A stretch of 64,000 nucleotides of DNA from Piper betle (GCA_033002965.1 JAURVB010010395.1:1-64000), one strand, 5' to 3'; counted from the first letter of the stretch, positions 1 through 13,188 are shown. Notes: a model not told the origin generated them from the sequence alone. Made by a program: numbers and translations.

Positions 1-141
1 TCTTCTCCATGGACTTCCACCAATAGGATGCTTCCTCCTGAAGCATGCATGTCGCCAACCTCACTTGATGGCGATGAGGCACAAAGAGAGCTCTAAATGC
101 TTTCTCAGTAATGTCCAACCAGCTCTCCGCTTTCATTGGAT
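1..141 (-). mobile_element. Inverted fragment of Ty3/gypsy gag
   Basis: The reverse complement matches the gag gene at about 15,412-15,552, covering the stretch that encodes the [12 protein letters not shown] and QEEASYWW motifs. It is an antisense gag remnant that continues off the left edge and stops exactly where the first short LTR begins (142). The same gag family is present in sense orientation from 956, so the short-LTR unit lies between two oppositely oriented gag pieces. Confidence 0.8.
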
Positions 142-922
142 TGTGAGATCCCTCAACTTTGTCCCACATCTAATAATACTTACAGGGAGAAGATCCTGTT
201 TATAAGTGGGAATGGACTATAGATCTTTCTTTAACTTTCGGGGTACCCATTTTAAAGAAATGACTTAGCCCATTACGTTGCACTTTGGGCTGGGTCGTTA
301 CAAATGGTATCAGAGCCGACCTGGTTCCGTGTTAGATGGTGGGATGGACTAGGGACGTTGGCTAGGCTGCCGGTCACGGGCTAAAAAAGGTCATGGGCTG
401 GGGTTAGCAACGGGCCAAGACTAGAAACGTTGGCTAGGCTGCCGGTCACGGGCCAGAAAGGACGTGGGCTGGGGCTAGCAACGGGCCAAGAATAGGCATT
501 TCGAGGACGAAATTTCCTAAGGTGGGTGGATTGTGAGATCCCCCAACTTAGTCCCACATCTAATACCTACTGGGAGAAGATCCTGTTTATAAGTGGGAAT
601 GGACTAGAGATCTTTAACTTTCAGGGTACCCATTTTAAAGAAATGATTTAGCCCATTACGTTGCACTTTGGGCTGGGTCATTACAAATAGTATCAGAGCT
701 GGTTTGTGCAACGGGCCAAGAATAGGCATTTCGGGGACGAAAATTTCTAAGGTGGGTGGATTGTGAGATCCCTCAACTTAGTCCCACATCTAATAATACT
801 TACTGGGAGAAGATTCTGTTTATAAGTTGGAATGGACTATAGATCTTTCTTTAACATTCGGGGTACCCATTTTAAAGAAATGACTTAGCCCATTACGTTG
901 CACTTTGGGCCGGGTCGTTACA
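142..922 (+). mobile_element. TRIM-like element with three short LTRs in tandem
   Basis: Three direct copies of a roughly 155-161-bp terminal repeat lie at 142-302, 532-685 and 762-922. Each begins TGTGAGATCC and ends near TTACA. The first is followed by a methionine-tRNA primer-binding site (TGGTATCAGAGCC, 305-317). The second has a degenerate site at about 688-700. Before repeats two and three there is a polypurine-rich tract (ggtgggtgga, with a GAGGACGAAAT-type motif upstream). The two internal segments are only 229 and 76 bp and code for nothing. This fits a terminal-repeat retrotransposon in miniature, here in LTR-internal-LTR-internal-LTR form, which typically arises by unequal recombination. 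Repeats one and three are almost identical, which suggests a recent origin. Confidence 0.75.
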
Positions 923-955
923 GTATAAATGAACCATGATGGTTCGATGTTTCAG

Positions 956-2064
956 ATGGCAGGCATTCGTAGACAGACTACCCGATCTACCCCATCAAGT
1001 CCAAACACAGAGAATGTATTGGCCCAGATCCTAACGGCCATACAGGGACTAGCACATACTTCAAAATATACAAATTCTGTGATTCATAATATTGTTTAGT
1101 GCCTACCGGGAGTGGTAACAGGGAATGGAGCCTCAAACTCAGCAGCGGATCCTAGAATCACCTTGGATGGTGGTCAGGGAAGTGCCCAAAGGCAGGCAGG
1201 GTTAGGTGACCCGGGCGAATGAGGGGAGCTACCAAACCCACAAGTGGTGCCACCAACTGTTGAGGATAGTGATCGCTACACTGTAGGGACTGATTTAATG
1301 AAGACTGAAAGCTGGATAGACATTACCGAAAAAGCTTTTAGGGCTCTATCTGTGCCACACCGCCACCGAGTGAGGTTGGCAACATGCATGCTTCAGGAGG
1401 AAGCATCTTACTGGTGGAAATCCATGGAAAACACTACATTCCATCGACGTGAGATTTCTTCCATCACGTGGTCAGAGTTTGTGGCCATTTTCAATGGACA
1501 ATATTTTTCAGAGCCCGTTGTCCAAAAGAACGCACTGGAGTTCGCCAACCTAGCTCAGAAGGATGATTCGGTCAGGGAATATGCCAAGAAGTTCTTGCAG
1601 TTGGAACGCTTTGCACCTGGGATTCTGGCATCTGACAAGGGTAGGGAGGATAAATTCTTCTGGTGGTTGACACCTGAATTGAGGAGTAGGGTTGCTACGG
1701 CGTCAAGGGGCACTATAACCGAGGTGATCGATGCAGCCACGACTCATGCATTGGTATTTGAGCATGATCGTTCACAGAAACAGGGGAAGGCTACCACGCA
1801 ACACAAGCATGCCAACCATGGGGGTAGCTCAAATGGGTCCGCAGAACAACAACAGTAGAACTACCAAGGGAACGTAGATGGAAACCTCAAAAGGAAGTTT
1901 GAGGAGATTCTGTATAGACGATGTAAAAATTGCACCAAGATGCATTCCGGGCAATGCAACGAGCCCCGTCGGTGCTACAATTGCAGCAGGATGGGAGACA
2001 TGATAAAAGACTGTCGTCAGCCTCCGAAGCAACAACAGGAGCAGCCTGAGATCCAGAAGATATA
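956..2064 (+). pseudogene. Decayed Ty3/gypsy gag gene
   Basis: The ATG at 956 opens a gag protein matching the intact copy at 15,019. Recognisable blocks are MAGIRRQ at the start, the retrotransposon-gag core (about 1,300-1,740) and a zinc knuckle with the CYNC half preserved near 1,975. It is broken by a TAG at about 1,098 and a TGA near 1,219. The segment encoding [12 protein letters not shown] of the intact copy is deleted after 1,281, and a TAG follows at 1,856. After the zinc knuckle it jumps directly to the polypurine tract, so protease, reverse transcriptase and integrase are all deleted. Confidence 0.85.
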
Positions 2065-2471
2065 ATTAATCATGCTTATCGTCTTGTTGTTATAATATTT
2101 TGGGGACGAAATATCTCTAAGTTGGGGAGATTGTAAAAACCATGATATTTATTACAAGACTCGAACCTAAATATTTTGAAATAAATATCAATGAACCAAT
2201 ATGGTTGGTTATCGAGTCGACCAGTCATGGTTCGACTTAAGGTCACATAGAAAATACCTATTCATGAATGGATGATGGGGTGTGAGAATTTAATGAAGGG
2301 GCTCGTTGAACCTAGGAAATACCTATGGATGATGGGGTATTAGTATTTAATGGAGGGAATGGTTGAAGTGTATATATATGTAGGAGGAAGGGATCGTTGG
2401 GGGGAGAGAAAAAAATCTTTTTCCTAGCCGTCAAATTCTTCTTGCCTCCTCTCCGTCCCAGGCGACCTCCC

Positions 2472-5326
2472 TGTAACACCCCGTTTCGGCTCACCCGTGA
2501 ACCGACCCGGAAATGTCACCGGTGACCGAACCGTTCGCTAATGTACTGGTTCGGTTAAGCCGACCCGGATCTGCCCTCGGCGTCTTAAGATGGGGATGCA
2601 ACCATGAGATGCATGAATGGGAACAATTGGGTTCTAACGGAGTCCTACATGCATGTGATGATATGCAAGCAAAACAAAACCATTCAACAAGCAAGAAATT
2701 TAAATAAAAATTCATTAATATTTACGAAAAAATGGACAGAATCTCCCCTAAAAGTGCAATAGGGGCCAACCTGTCCACAACAAGGGTATATAAATATTTT
2801 ATCAAAATACGATAAAACATAACAATCTACTATGGCATTCAGTCATTATCTCTTTCGTTTCATCTGAGCCGAGTCTGAACTCCAAGGCTCCCTACTCATT
2901 CACAATTATCCGCTCGTCTCATAAGAAGCAATTTATCAAGACAAAAACATTCTAATTATCATTCACACAGCATTAACACACCATCATTATACATTACACG
3001 TGGCAGGTACATGTGTGCGCGGTTCCGTGCTGCTCCTCCGCAGTCCCGACAGCTTTCATCGCTCGCATTCCTCACCTACATATATATAGAAAAACCGTCA
3101 GTAACGAGTGTTACCGGCCCGAAAAATAACTAATATCAATCTGGCACAGGAGAGCAAACTCTCCTATTGAATGAAAACCATATACTTCCTCAAGAACTCT
3201 CATCAGGGCACATATGGGAGCCGTCGCCCTCGGGTCGACAGCGTCCCCCTTTCTTTCTCATTCTCATACCTTAGCCATTTCTCTATCGCTTCTCGCATCA
3301 AATCTCATTCCTTTTCGCCCTCTACACCTTCCATATTACTCCTGGCCTTGAGCACGAAGGCCGAGCACTCTCAGGCAGTCGCCTTTAGTACCCTTTGAAA
3401 CCACAAGTCTAGACATGCGCTGCATTGCAGTACCCGTGAACCTCCACACTTCTCCGGGTTTGAGGAACTCAAAGGTGGAGTTGTCAGGATCCCTCGGGAA
3501 TGAAACGGCCCGCACACCATTCCAGAGCCCACTATCGACTCACACGTGCCCGCTCGCGTAGCACGGTAGTCGGATTTCCCTCATTCAATCTCTCACTGAA
3601 AACGCGAAAACTATACATATATATAGGTCTAGGTTGGGATTTATACAATAGGCCCGAAGGCATCGTGAGCTGGATCTGAAGTTCGAAAACAAACTCGAGG
3701 GATCTCATCCTCGAGGGTTATTAATCCGGAAAATCGTTGGCTAAATGGCCCGAGTTAAGTGGGATCCGATAAAACGCCACTTAACTCGTCCTGCACATGA
3801 TAAATCAAATACACAATAGAGTAGCGTAAAAATAGAGAACGAGTCCTAAACGGACCTGGTAGAAGCTCCAAGCGTGTCCTCGTGCCTAGGTGGCGAGCTC
3901 CTACTCCGTACCTACACAATCGAAACTAAATACTAACGCCCGCTCATGATGCAATCATACATCCTATATCATGCACATACAATCAACACATCACGCATCA
4001 ATCAACACACATCAACCTATATCAATTCTAGCAAGTCTACTTAGGCTAGTTTGCATTAGATCATGATCATTACTTAGTTACCCTAATTAGTTTCTTAGCT
4101 TCCATTTTTAACACCACTCAATCAAACAAATATCATATTTTATCCTTAATCAAATCTAAATTATATATATATAATTACAACACGCAATTCACCAATCCTA
4201 GCATGCAATTCTAATAATCAATACTTTTAAATAATTAAGTTAAAATAAATTATACCTCGTGTGATTCATGGCTCGAATTCAGCACGCTATGGCATCCAAA
4301 GTTCGATAGGGTTCAATCAGGGGATTCGGCGGAAGATCAAGTGATTTCCGACGAATTTCGGTGAATACAATTTTCTGGTGACTTCTGATGGTTTTCCAGC
4401 GACTGTTCTAGCGGGGCAATTGGGGGGTAACAGTTAGCACCGGCTCGGCGAGTTCGTCCCGATGGTGGTGACGGCAAGGGTGGCCGCCACGGCATTGACG
4501 GCCGGCGGCGGCATCCAATTCGGTCAGGGCGGTTGGTCATTCCAATCAGGCCCACGACCGGCTTCAACGACGGTGCTAGCTAAGGGGGAAACGTTGGGGA
4601 GGTCAAGGGGGTGGTCGTCGAGGTCATGGTGGCGGCGGCATGGCCCAGACAGCAGCAAATCGATAAGGAGAACATCATGGCTCGTGGGGCGATTCCAGCG
4701 TTGTGGCGGGGAGAGGTGGCCGAGGTTGGTTGGGGCGGCACGACGACGACACAACAAGGCGGAGTGGCGATGATCGGCGGCAGTACGTCAGCAACGGCGG
4801 CGGCGGCGACGAGCACAAGGCAGCGATAGTGTTTGGGTGGGGAAGTGTCAGGAAAGGAGGTGAAATACTCCAATGGCAAAATCGTAAATAAGTATTGACT
4901 CGATTCTCACTCGAGTCAAAATAATAACTAGTTTGTAATAAATTCTAAAAAAATCTAGAAAAATATGAAAAAATCCCATAAAATAAAACAACACAACAAC
5001 ATCCAAATGGCATGCTCTATAACTAATAACCCACCTGAATATAATCCAACGCGTCCTAATGCGTTATTCGGACCTAAAACTATTTCTATGATCAAACATA
5101 TAAAAAGAAATAAAATACTGCATACTTTCATATATTCTGATAACTTATTTCTCACTATCTTCTCGACGTTATCATCATATATTCAGGTACACCTGACTCT
5201 CATCGCTCATAACTCACGGCTGGCCTCGACTTAGCACGCGGTTCATGAAACTGACTCGACTCGAACCAACGGTTGAACCGACTGGTTTGGTAACGTAAAG
5301 CCCTAACTCGAGTCACGGGTTTTACA
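2472..5326 (-). mobile_element. Solo LTR, 2.85-kb gypsy-type family, nested copy
   Basis: It begins TGTAACACCCCG and ends GGGTTTTACA, with TG...CA ends and no internal coding region. The flanks carry a 4-bp direct repeat TCCC (2,468-2,471 and 5,327-5,330). The uninterrupted target is visible in the sister LTR at about 13,640-13,720, where the two flanks are contiguous. It is closely similar along its length to the reverse complement of 37,283-40,170. A GC-rich block (4,430-4,870) yields several overlapping open frames on both strands, which I regard as chance. Strand is given relative to the copy at 37,283, arbitrarily called plus. Confidence 0.85.
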
Positions 5327-5519
5327 TCCCCATTTCTGCGTGGGTATTTCGTCCCTCATCTTATTTGTTTCCATTAGGATTCTTGCATGCAAGGTTCGTT
5401 GGAGACGCCCTACTAAGTTGCTAGATCCCTAGCATCTTATGCATGGGGTTCTTGTCGACTGCTTGGTATGAACTGCTGCGAGTGTTTGGGTCGGGTGTTT
5501 ATTTTGTTGTGGGTGTGCT

Positions 5520-5800
5520 ATTTTGTTAATGGACATGTCAGAATGGACGTGACAGCCAAAAATGGATATGTCAGAATGGACGTGACAGTAATAATAGATA
5601 TGTCAGAATGGACATGACAGCCAATAATGGATATGCCAGAATGGACCTGACAGCCAATAATGGACATATCAGAATGGACCTGACAACCAATAATGACTAT
5701 TCTCAGAATGACCTTGGAGACCACCTAATCTCAGAATGAACTGGGAGACAAACTTTTAATCTCAGAATGACCTGAGAGCCTATAGAACTACATTAAGCTT
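5520..5800 (+). repeat. Minisatellite of 35-38-bp units inside LTR
   Basis: Six to seven head-to-tail copies of a unit with the core 'ggacatgtcagaatggac' followed by 'gtgacagccaataat'. The later copies (from about 5,690) have lost the middle. The same unit family occurs in the LTR at 10,395-13,121 (12,408-12,690), while the third LTR carries a different, 62-bp unit there. Confidence 0.85.
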
Positions 5801-6178
5801 GATCCCGACATGGGTATGTAGGCTAATCAAGATTGTTTGATTTCAGCTCACTTAAGGAAGAATGAAAGTATGGTTGGTGGTTCTTTTACGAACTCAGGGT
5901 AAGAGAATGGATAATAAATTGAACTTCCTTTTATTTTCTTGTGTTATACATGTGGCTTTGGGAAACGATCCAAGACTGTGGAACTATTATTATTATGTCT
6001 TGACGAACCACAATTTACTTTTAATGAGTCATACTTATGGTTTTCATAGAAATCATGTAACATATACGTAACGTCCTAACCGGTTAGGGCTGGTCATTAC
6101 AAGGTTGGTTTGGTATAATTTCAAGTAACGCCTAGCCAGCTAGGCCCACAATATTGTGGAAAATGGCGGGTCGTTACA

Positions 6179-6660
6179 CGAGCTGAGCCGAGCAAGGATG
6201 TTTTTGAATTCGACGTGATTTTTGTCAAGCATGTTTGAGTGCTTGATGAGCTTTGATGTATTATAGGTCGAGCCGAGCTCATCAAAAATTCATGGTGTTT
6301 GGGCTTGGCTCGTGTTCGGCTCGCTATGTTTTTGTGCCAAGCTTGAGCCGAACAAATGTTTGTGCTTGGCTAGTGCTCTACTTATATAGGATCAAAATTT
6401 TCTTTCCAACAGTATATAAGTTCAATATGACCTCAAAGTATTGACCAGCCAAGTTGAGCCGAGTATTTTTTTCGAACTTGAGTTTCGAGCCAAGCCGAGC
6501 TGAACGCTCTTTAGCTCAAGCTCTCTTCATTGTTCAATTAGCTATCCATTTTGAGCCGAGTATTTTTTAAAGCACAAAATTAATGAGCGTGAGTTCAAGC
6601 CAAATTGAGCCGATGTAAAATGCTTGTTAGTAGGTTTGGCTTGTTTACATCCCTAGCTCA
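6179..6660. repeat. GAGCCGAG-rich dispersed repeat fragment
   Basis: A stretch rich in GAGCCGAG/CTCGGCT words on both strands, related in composition to the hAT-like elements at 26,087 and 57,813. I found no clean termini, so it is probably a diverged copy. No gene is seen. Confidence 0.5.
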
Positions 6661-7400
6661 GAGTACTCATTGCATTTGTAAATTCACGCTCTTACTTGCT
6701 GGTGAGGTGCTACCTCTCCCATGACTTGGAGTGCTCATATTATGAACCTTAAGTGTAAGAGTCTTCATGTGGTAGTATGATTAGCATGCATTGTATAAAA
6801 ACTTGGTAAGGTTACCATCTTAAGCCTTCTTGAGGGTTGAGATTTACTTCCGTAAAGTTTGTACACTAGTAGTCTAACAAATAACTTTACAAATTGTAGC
6901 ATCGAGATTTGGTTCGTTCTTCTGGCCAAATTGAAGTGCCACATAAAACATCTAAATTAACCAAACCTAAATCAAATCTAGAAAACTAACCCAAACATGA
7001 TAAAAACCAATGAAAACTTTGAGACGTAAACACAATAAATACCTTAAGAATAAACAAAATATAAGTACTAGACCCAATTCGGTTTGAAGAATAGATAGAA
7101 TCTTGATATTATAATTCAAAAAGCTATTTGTTGGACTAACAATGTACAAACTTTATGGAAGTGGATCTCAACCCTCAAGGAGGACTAAAATGCTAACCTT
7201 ACAACGCTTACATACATAATCCATGTTGATCATACTACCTTAGGAACGCTCCTACTTCTAAGTGTCCTAATAATGGCTCTCTGAGTTACAAGAAAGCAAC
7301 ATCTCCCCTACAACTAAGACGATGACTTTATAGATGCAATGATCACTCTAAGCTGAAGGCAACCACTCCAATGAAGATAAGAAGTTGAGCTTTTGATAAT
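6660..7400. repeat. Diverged inverted repeat (foldback), arms about 300 bp
   Basis: The left arm (about 6,670-6,960) and right arm (about 7,060-7,400) are reverse complements with scattered differences. For example 'cttgagggttgagat' near 6,828 is mirrored near 7,170, and 'gtagtatgat' near 6,773 near 7,237. The central spacer is about 100 bp. No coding evidence. Confidence 0.65.
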
Positions 7401-7429
7401 GCAGCTGTGTGATCCAGTTCTTATGCTTA

Positions 7430-10394
7430 GTTTCAACCCTTAAGTTGGGTAACTTATTCTTGGATGATATTGATCTTGCAGTAAAGTAAACATTGGGTCA
7501 TCGTTACCTCTACAACATACCCCATAGAAAGAAATTAAATATATAGATACATCATCACGTGCCAGGGCGTCAAACCCTAACACTCGGTTTTCACATGGAC
7601 CCTTCAAGTGGCATGAAACATAGATTCCTTCGGTCCATGTCCCTCTATTATAGACACACAGCTGCATCCAAATACGTCTTGCATACCTTAGGTGTTCCTT
7701 GTCATGTTTTGGGACTTTGAGGCTTACATACCCTACAGACAATTGTTAGAATGCCCCAAAGTTAACACCCTACACGGCGACAATAATAATACAATTGTAA
7801 ATCAATGACCACACACAGCATATCAAGTACACCAACATAAGCTTTAGAGCACCTGCCCATCTTACATACATCATGTAACCCATAGTTTCCAAAATACATA
7901 AGTACCATAATCCCAAAATTCATAAGTCATACTACCCAAATACATGGGTTTGATACAAAACTCAACACAATACAAACACACATACCATCCCCCGCCATGA
8001 CCCTTCCGATCTATGCACCTTTGCCGAACACAGACATGAGTACACACCAACATATATATAGGGAAAATTGTTAGTAATCAAACAAAAATAACTACTAATA
8101 AAATAATATTGGCTGATGAGTATCTTAATACTCACAATAAATCATAACACTTCCAGAGTACATCACAAGGCATTAAGCCTAGGCCGACATAGTCAAATAT
8201 CATAAAAATGTCAAATCAAATTAACGGCTTCATAGTTACATACATACTTATCCTTACACCCTTATATCCTCTATATATCGCTTGCCACGACACTCAAGTG
8301 GCTCAGAACATTGATAGTACCACAATTTCTGGAAATGCACTGCATTTAGAATACCCTACTTAAATAGAGGAAATTTTTTGCTGAATGGCCAAGCATCAGA
8401 GGGATCTTATAAAACATTGCTGACGCCATCCTACATCTAAAACTAGTTGAAAACCTTACTCATGGAGCCACGTAGAGATTAAAAAAGATTCTTACAGACC
8501 TATATGAGTCGAGCTCCTCGTTCTAACACGGCCAGCTCACTCTATGTACCTTAGTAAAGAGATGAAACCTAAATCATGATCGAATAGCATCAATGCGCAA
8601 AATGAAGCAACGCCTCCATAGATGTATGACTTAGAAAAACATATTTATCTTAATCATCTTACTTAGTGAAGTGTTAAGCCTCATTAGGTAGCCTTAGTTA
8701 GGATTTGGTGTTGTGAGTACCCTTAGTAGAAAGTCTCATACCTAGGTCTCGTTAAATGGACTTAAGTAGATTTTTCGAACGAGCAAAACGGTGTCCAAAT
8801 GGGCTCAAATTTGGACCACTAGCTTTGACACACTAAGAGGTTGGTGTAGAAATTACTAAGTGCTAGCCCATGGGCCAACATGGTAAACAAGGCCTACTAA
8901 AGTCAGGCTAAGGTGTTGAGAATAGTGTTCTTGAGTCACTTACCAATTTTATTAAGTGTCATTCATGGGCTTGGAGACTTCAAATGAGCCTGGGCAAGTG
9001 GGTACTTCTAGCCAACACATTGGGCTTTAATCTTGTAAGATTTCAGGTCCAAACGCTAAGTATTTGGGCTTCAATGGACTCGGAAATGGAAGTTATTGGC
9101 TAAGTCATTTATAGAGTTGCGTAGACCTATTGGGCTCGGAAAAATTCTAACGCAAGATCTATTAAACTAAATGCTCCCAAATTTTAATATGGTGTTATAT
9201 GGACAACCTTAAGTCTAGGCTTTTTAATTTTATATCTGGAGTTAGGGAACTAGGGTTTCACCCTCCATTCCTGTGCAATCTAGAAAATTAATCAAACTAA
9301 CCACCTAAATGATTTTTATATTAAATCAAAACTTATAGGTTTTTAGTAGATAATTAGTGATGTCAACCATAATTTTTATAGATTTTTTCAACCTATTTTA
9401 ATTACCTCACAACGGAGCACAAGCTCAGAGCATGACAAGGCATATAGACATCAAAGTATACGCACCAAAAAACTAGTGGTTTTGTTCATGCCCTCTAAGT
9501 TGTTATCTTAGTGTGAAAATTTTACATGAATAGGCCACACACATATCACGAAGCATGCATAAGGTGGACATCATCAGCACCCTGGATCGAGGTTTAAAAA
9601 ATGGGGAAATGTGCAGCTAGGTCACATGGACCTTAAAAGTTGCCACATTTCGCCAAGTTTGACACCTACATGCATATACTTTTTATTCTCTCTTTTTTTA
9701 ACACTAGCTTTTCACTTTTTTTCACAAACTATCCACATATATAGCTCTTTCCATCAACTAATAACCAACTTCCACACATCATTATAAACAAAACTTCTTC
9801 AATAATTTAACTTATTCAAATCTGAAAGGATATAACTACTTAAGTGTTAGGACCTAAACAATGGAAAGAAAAATCAAAGGCTCTAAAACATATAATATTA
9901 GGACATCCAAACAGAAAGGTATAAATATAGGCCAAAAATTTGTTTGCAAAGGATATAAATAGGACGGCTTGAAAGGCTCAAACTAATTTGAGTTTCATCA
10001 TTTGTTAGGATACTCGGGGTGAGCTCACTGATATAAGATGTGGAGCTCCAATCATCTAAGTCCATATAACTCTTCTACTTCATATCTTCTTGACTCCTTG
10101 AGTGTCAAGATTTAATCGCACTTTAGACATAGGACGATGTTGGCAATATTTTATCGGATCCCTCTAATGTCAGGCCATCTAGCCGAGTTTTTTACAATTT
10201 AATAAAACTTCAAGCCTCATGTTCTTTGATGGTTTTCAAAAGCTAAGCTCTGGAAACTATCTTATACAAAGATCCTTCCTCAGCCTATTATAAGTATAAG
10301 AGAGTTTACAGTTTACGAACATGAGAGCGATGTACGGGTAGTTTGAATTGAACTATTATTCCTTTAAATTCTAAAGAAGTGTAATGTAAGAGGT
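7430..10394 (-). mobile_element. Ancient LTR-derived DNA, same broad family as the 2.85-kb LTR
   Basis: Diverged blocks align in order with the solo LTR at 2,472. The 'catatatataggg' plus 'gttagtaat' block (8,051-8,110) matches 3,078-3,140, and 'gagctcctcg' with the following 120 bp (8,510-8,620) matches 3,890-3,970. A second part (8,990-9,600) is homologous to 18,490-18,960. No clear termini or gene were found. Confidence 0.5.
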
Positions 10395-13121
10395 TGTAAA
10401 GACCATGGAAAAAAAATTAAAATTTTTTTTAATATATTCGACTTGGGCAGGTAAGGATCGAACTTTAGAGAATTAATATTAATTATATTATATTCTCTAC
10501 CCGGTTAAGTCTACCCAGTTAAATATTTTACTCTTTACCCGGTTACCCGGTTAAAGGAATAAAATACAGGTGTTGGTGTGTTTTCACATACCCTAGCCAT
10601 TTTTGGTGAACGAACGTTATTTTTCATTTTATAAATTGTGAGGGGGGCGTCATTACACTCTCATCTCCTTCTCCTCTTCCTTACTGGAGCCGGCATCAGC
10701 CTTGCTTGGGTAACCTTCCTATCTCCCTAATCCTAGTTTTCATGCATTTATTGATCACCATGCTAAATTCTGTTGCTTCATCAATTCATGATCATCATGT
10801 AAAGTTCTGCTACTTCCTCCATTCATGGGCATCATGTAAACTTGTTGATGTTTCACCAATTCATAATCATTTTGTTGTACTGTTGCTTCATCAACGTTCT
10901 ATGCTATGTAAAGGATAAGGGAATTGTAGTCTCTAGAGTCTTAGGAGTCTAGGATGGGTTTTGGAGGGTGGACATTGCTGTGGGTGTTTCCAAGTGTCCA
11001 TACCAGTCCGTCAGCCAAGATTCACGCTGTGCATGCTCACAGCGCTTGGCTGGGATGTTGGGTTGTGGTGCGGGGAGAAGGGAAGAGTTCCTAGTGGTGG
11101 TGCTGGCGGGACGGAGGTCGCCTTGCGTCCCCGGCGGTGCTGCTGTCCAGAAGTCGCACGCCATGGTGCAGGACATGTTCGCCTTGGGAAGCTGCTGTAA
11201 AGCATGGACTTTAGGCTTCCAATTGGTTGCTGGAGAAGGTTGAAGTTGAGGGAGGATGTGATTTTGGGTTTGGGTGGCAAAAAAAGGGGTGGAGAAGAAG
11301 GGCTTGGTATGGTTTTGGTGCGGGTTTTGGTGCAGAGAAGAATGCCGACCGGAAGAAGAAGAAGAAGAAGAAGCTCACGGTGGCAAATCTGTAAATACTG
11401 GTTGACTCGATACCGACTCGAATTAAAAATAATATGAATTCATAATAAATCTTTAAAAATAATTATTTTAATGGTATATGGGTTAAAGTGACTAAACTAA
11501 TTAATGATTGGACGAAATCGACATGGACATAAGTAATAGAAAAATACAGTAATGATAAATGGTCGATAATTAATCGGCGTAATACGAGTGATTAAATTAA
11601 ATCAGACGTTTATAAGTGAATAATAAAATAAAGATTTTACCTTTATCATATTAAATTTAATATTAGGTAAATAAAGTGATTATTTTAATAACGAGTCAGT
11701 AATGTAGAAAATAGGTTATTAAACTATTGTCGGGTAACAATCACAAGCGTCGAACCTAAATAATATAATGAAAATAAATAAAGTTCAAAATTTTATTGAG
11801 TCGAATAATTTAAAATAATTGTATTAATAATATTTTGAAATTAGAATAATACAAATTATTTTAAATAATTTAATCATACAACTTATTTAATTAAATTGCT
11901 ATGAATATGTATAGCGATTAAAGATTTAAAACCAGAAACTAAATTATCAAGATTGTGGTTAAGTAATTATTGTTTCAAAGGAAAATATACTAATAATAGT
12001 AATTAAATATTTGTTTACAAGTTGATAATTATTTTATTATTTGTTAAGTGTTAATTATGATCTAGATAATTAATGTAAAGTAGGATTTAAATGATTGTAT
12101 CACATGAATAATTTAATATGTAATATTGTTGAAATTTAATAGTGATATATATATAAGTCATTTAGTTGCATGCATTTCTACTCGAATAAAATTATACATA
12201 TGTATAATTTTATGTCTTTGTTCAGATTAGGATCATTCATCGTAGCTACGAGTTCGAAATATCCAGATCCGTATAATGATTTAAAATGTTGTATTTTCCC
12301 TTGTATACAACCTAGTCAGCCTGAGCCCAGATTCGACCACCATGCACCAAGTGCAACTGGGGTCAAGGAATCGACTTAGTCCGACACGGGCTACGCCCTT
12401 CATAATCCAATAATGGACATGTCAGAAAGAACCTGACAGCCCATAATACAAGAAATTGGACATGGCGGATTGGACTCGCCAGCTAATTACGGACATGGTG
12501 GATTGGACTCACCAGCCAATAACGGGCATGGCGGATTGGACTCGCCAGCCGGTAATGGACATGATGGACTAACCCGTCAGCCAATAGATGGACATGGTGG
12601 ACTGACCCATCAGCCAATAGATGGACATGGTGGACTGAATGATTAGCTAATAAATGGACATGTTGGAATGGTCACAACAGCCAATATTATAGATAATGAT
12701 AGGGAGTTCATGGACTTGTTTTATTTAATTATACGGCTTAGTGTGTAATCACTAATGTGGAATTGCCTCCACAGGTTAGCAGATGTAACTAAAGACTAAG
12801 AGATGACAGGGTGGTTCTTCTACCAACTCGGTGGGGAACTGATAATAAGCAGACTTCTCTTTTTACTTTTCTAGTGTTATAAATGTAACTATGGGAAACG
12901 GTCCAAGACTATGGGATAATTATTTTATAAATTGTCATTGGAAACCTAAGTTATTTTGAGTTAGAAATGTTAAACTTATTTGCTTTCATATTATTCATGT
13001 AACCTTTTAAGTAACACCCGGTCCGATTAGGACTGGCCGTTATAGGGTTGGTATTATTAAATTTTGAGTAACACGTGGCCAGCAAGGCCCACAATATCAT
13101 AAAGCATGGCGGGTCATTACA
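10395..13121 (+). mobile_element. Solo LTR (gypsy) with perfect 5-bp target duplication GAGGT
   Basis: It begins TGTAAAGACC and ends GGGTCATTACA. GAGGT flanks it on both sides (10,390-10,394 and 13,122-13,126). No primer-binding site or internal domain follows, so this is a solo LTR made by recombination between the two ends of a full element. It is about 2.7 kb, longer than its relative at 13,189 because of a GC-rich insert (about 10,940-11,400) and a long AT-rich stretch (11,400-12,200). It contains the 12,408-12,690 minisatellite. Confidence 0.85.
12408..12690 (+). repeat. Minisatellite of about 38-bp units inside LTR
   Basis: Seven to eight units of 'ggacatggcggattggactcg' type (shortened here) followed by 'ccagccaataa'. 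They are related to the array at 5,520 but differ at several positions and drift along the array. It lies just downstream of the conserved LTR segment ending 'gacttagtccgacac' (12,374-12,388). Confidence 0.8.
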
Positions 13122-13188
13122 GAGGTACTCCATAATGCAACATATTTTTGAAATTTGTGGCACTAACTTGACAATGTTCCATTGCCAA

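Larger units (their letters stand above)
2132..6178 (+). mobile_element. 3' LTR of the gag-only gypsy element, split by a nested solo LTR
   Basis: It starts TGTAAAAACC just after a polypurine tract (gttggggag, 2,121-2,129) and ends GGGTCGTTACA at 6,178, the same 3' terminus as the LTRs ending at 13,121 and 14,838. The span is interrupted by a solo LTR at 2,472-5,326; without it the LTR is about 1.19 kb. It contains a tandem array of 35-38-bp units (5,520-5,800). The segment before its end carries the family block GGGAAACGATCCAAGACTGTGG (here in slightly different form) and the AATGGCGGGTCGTTACA terminus. Together with the gag pseudogene it forms an internally deleted element. Confidence 0.8.
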
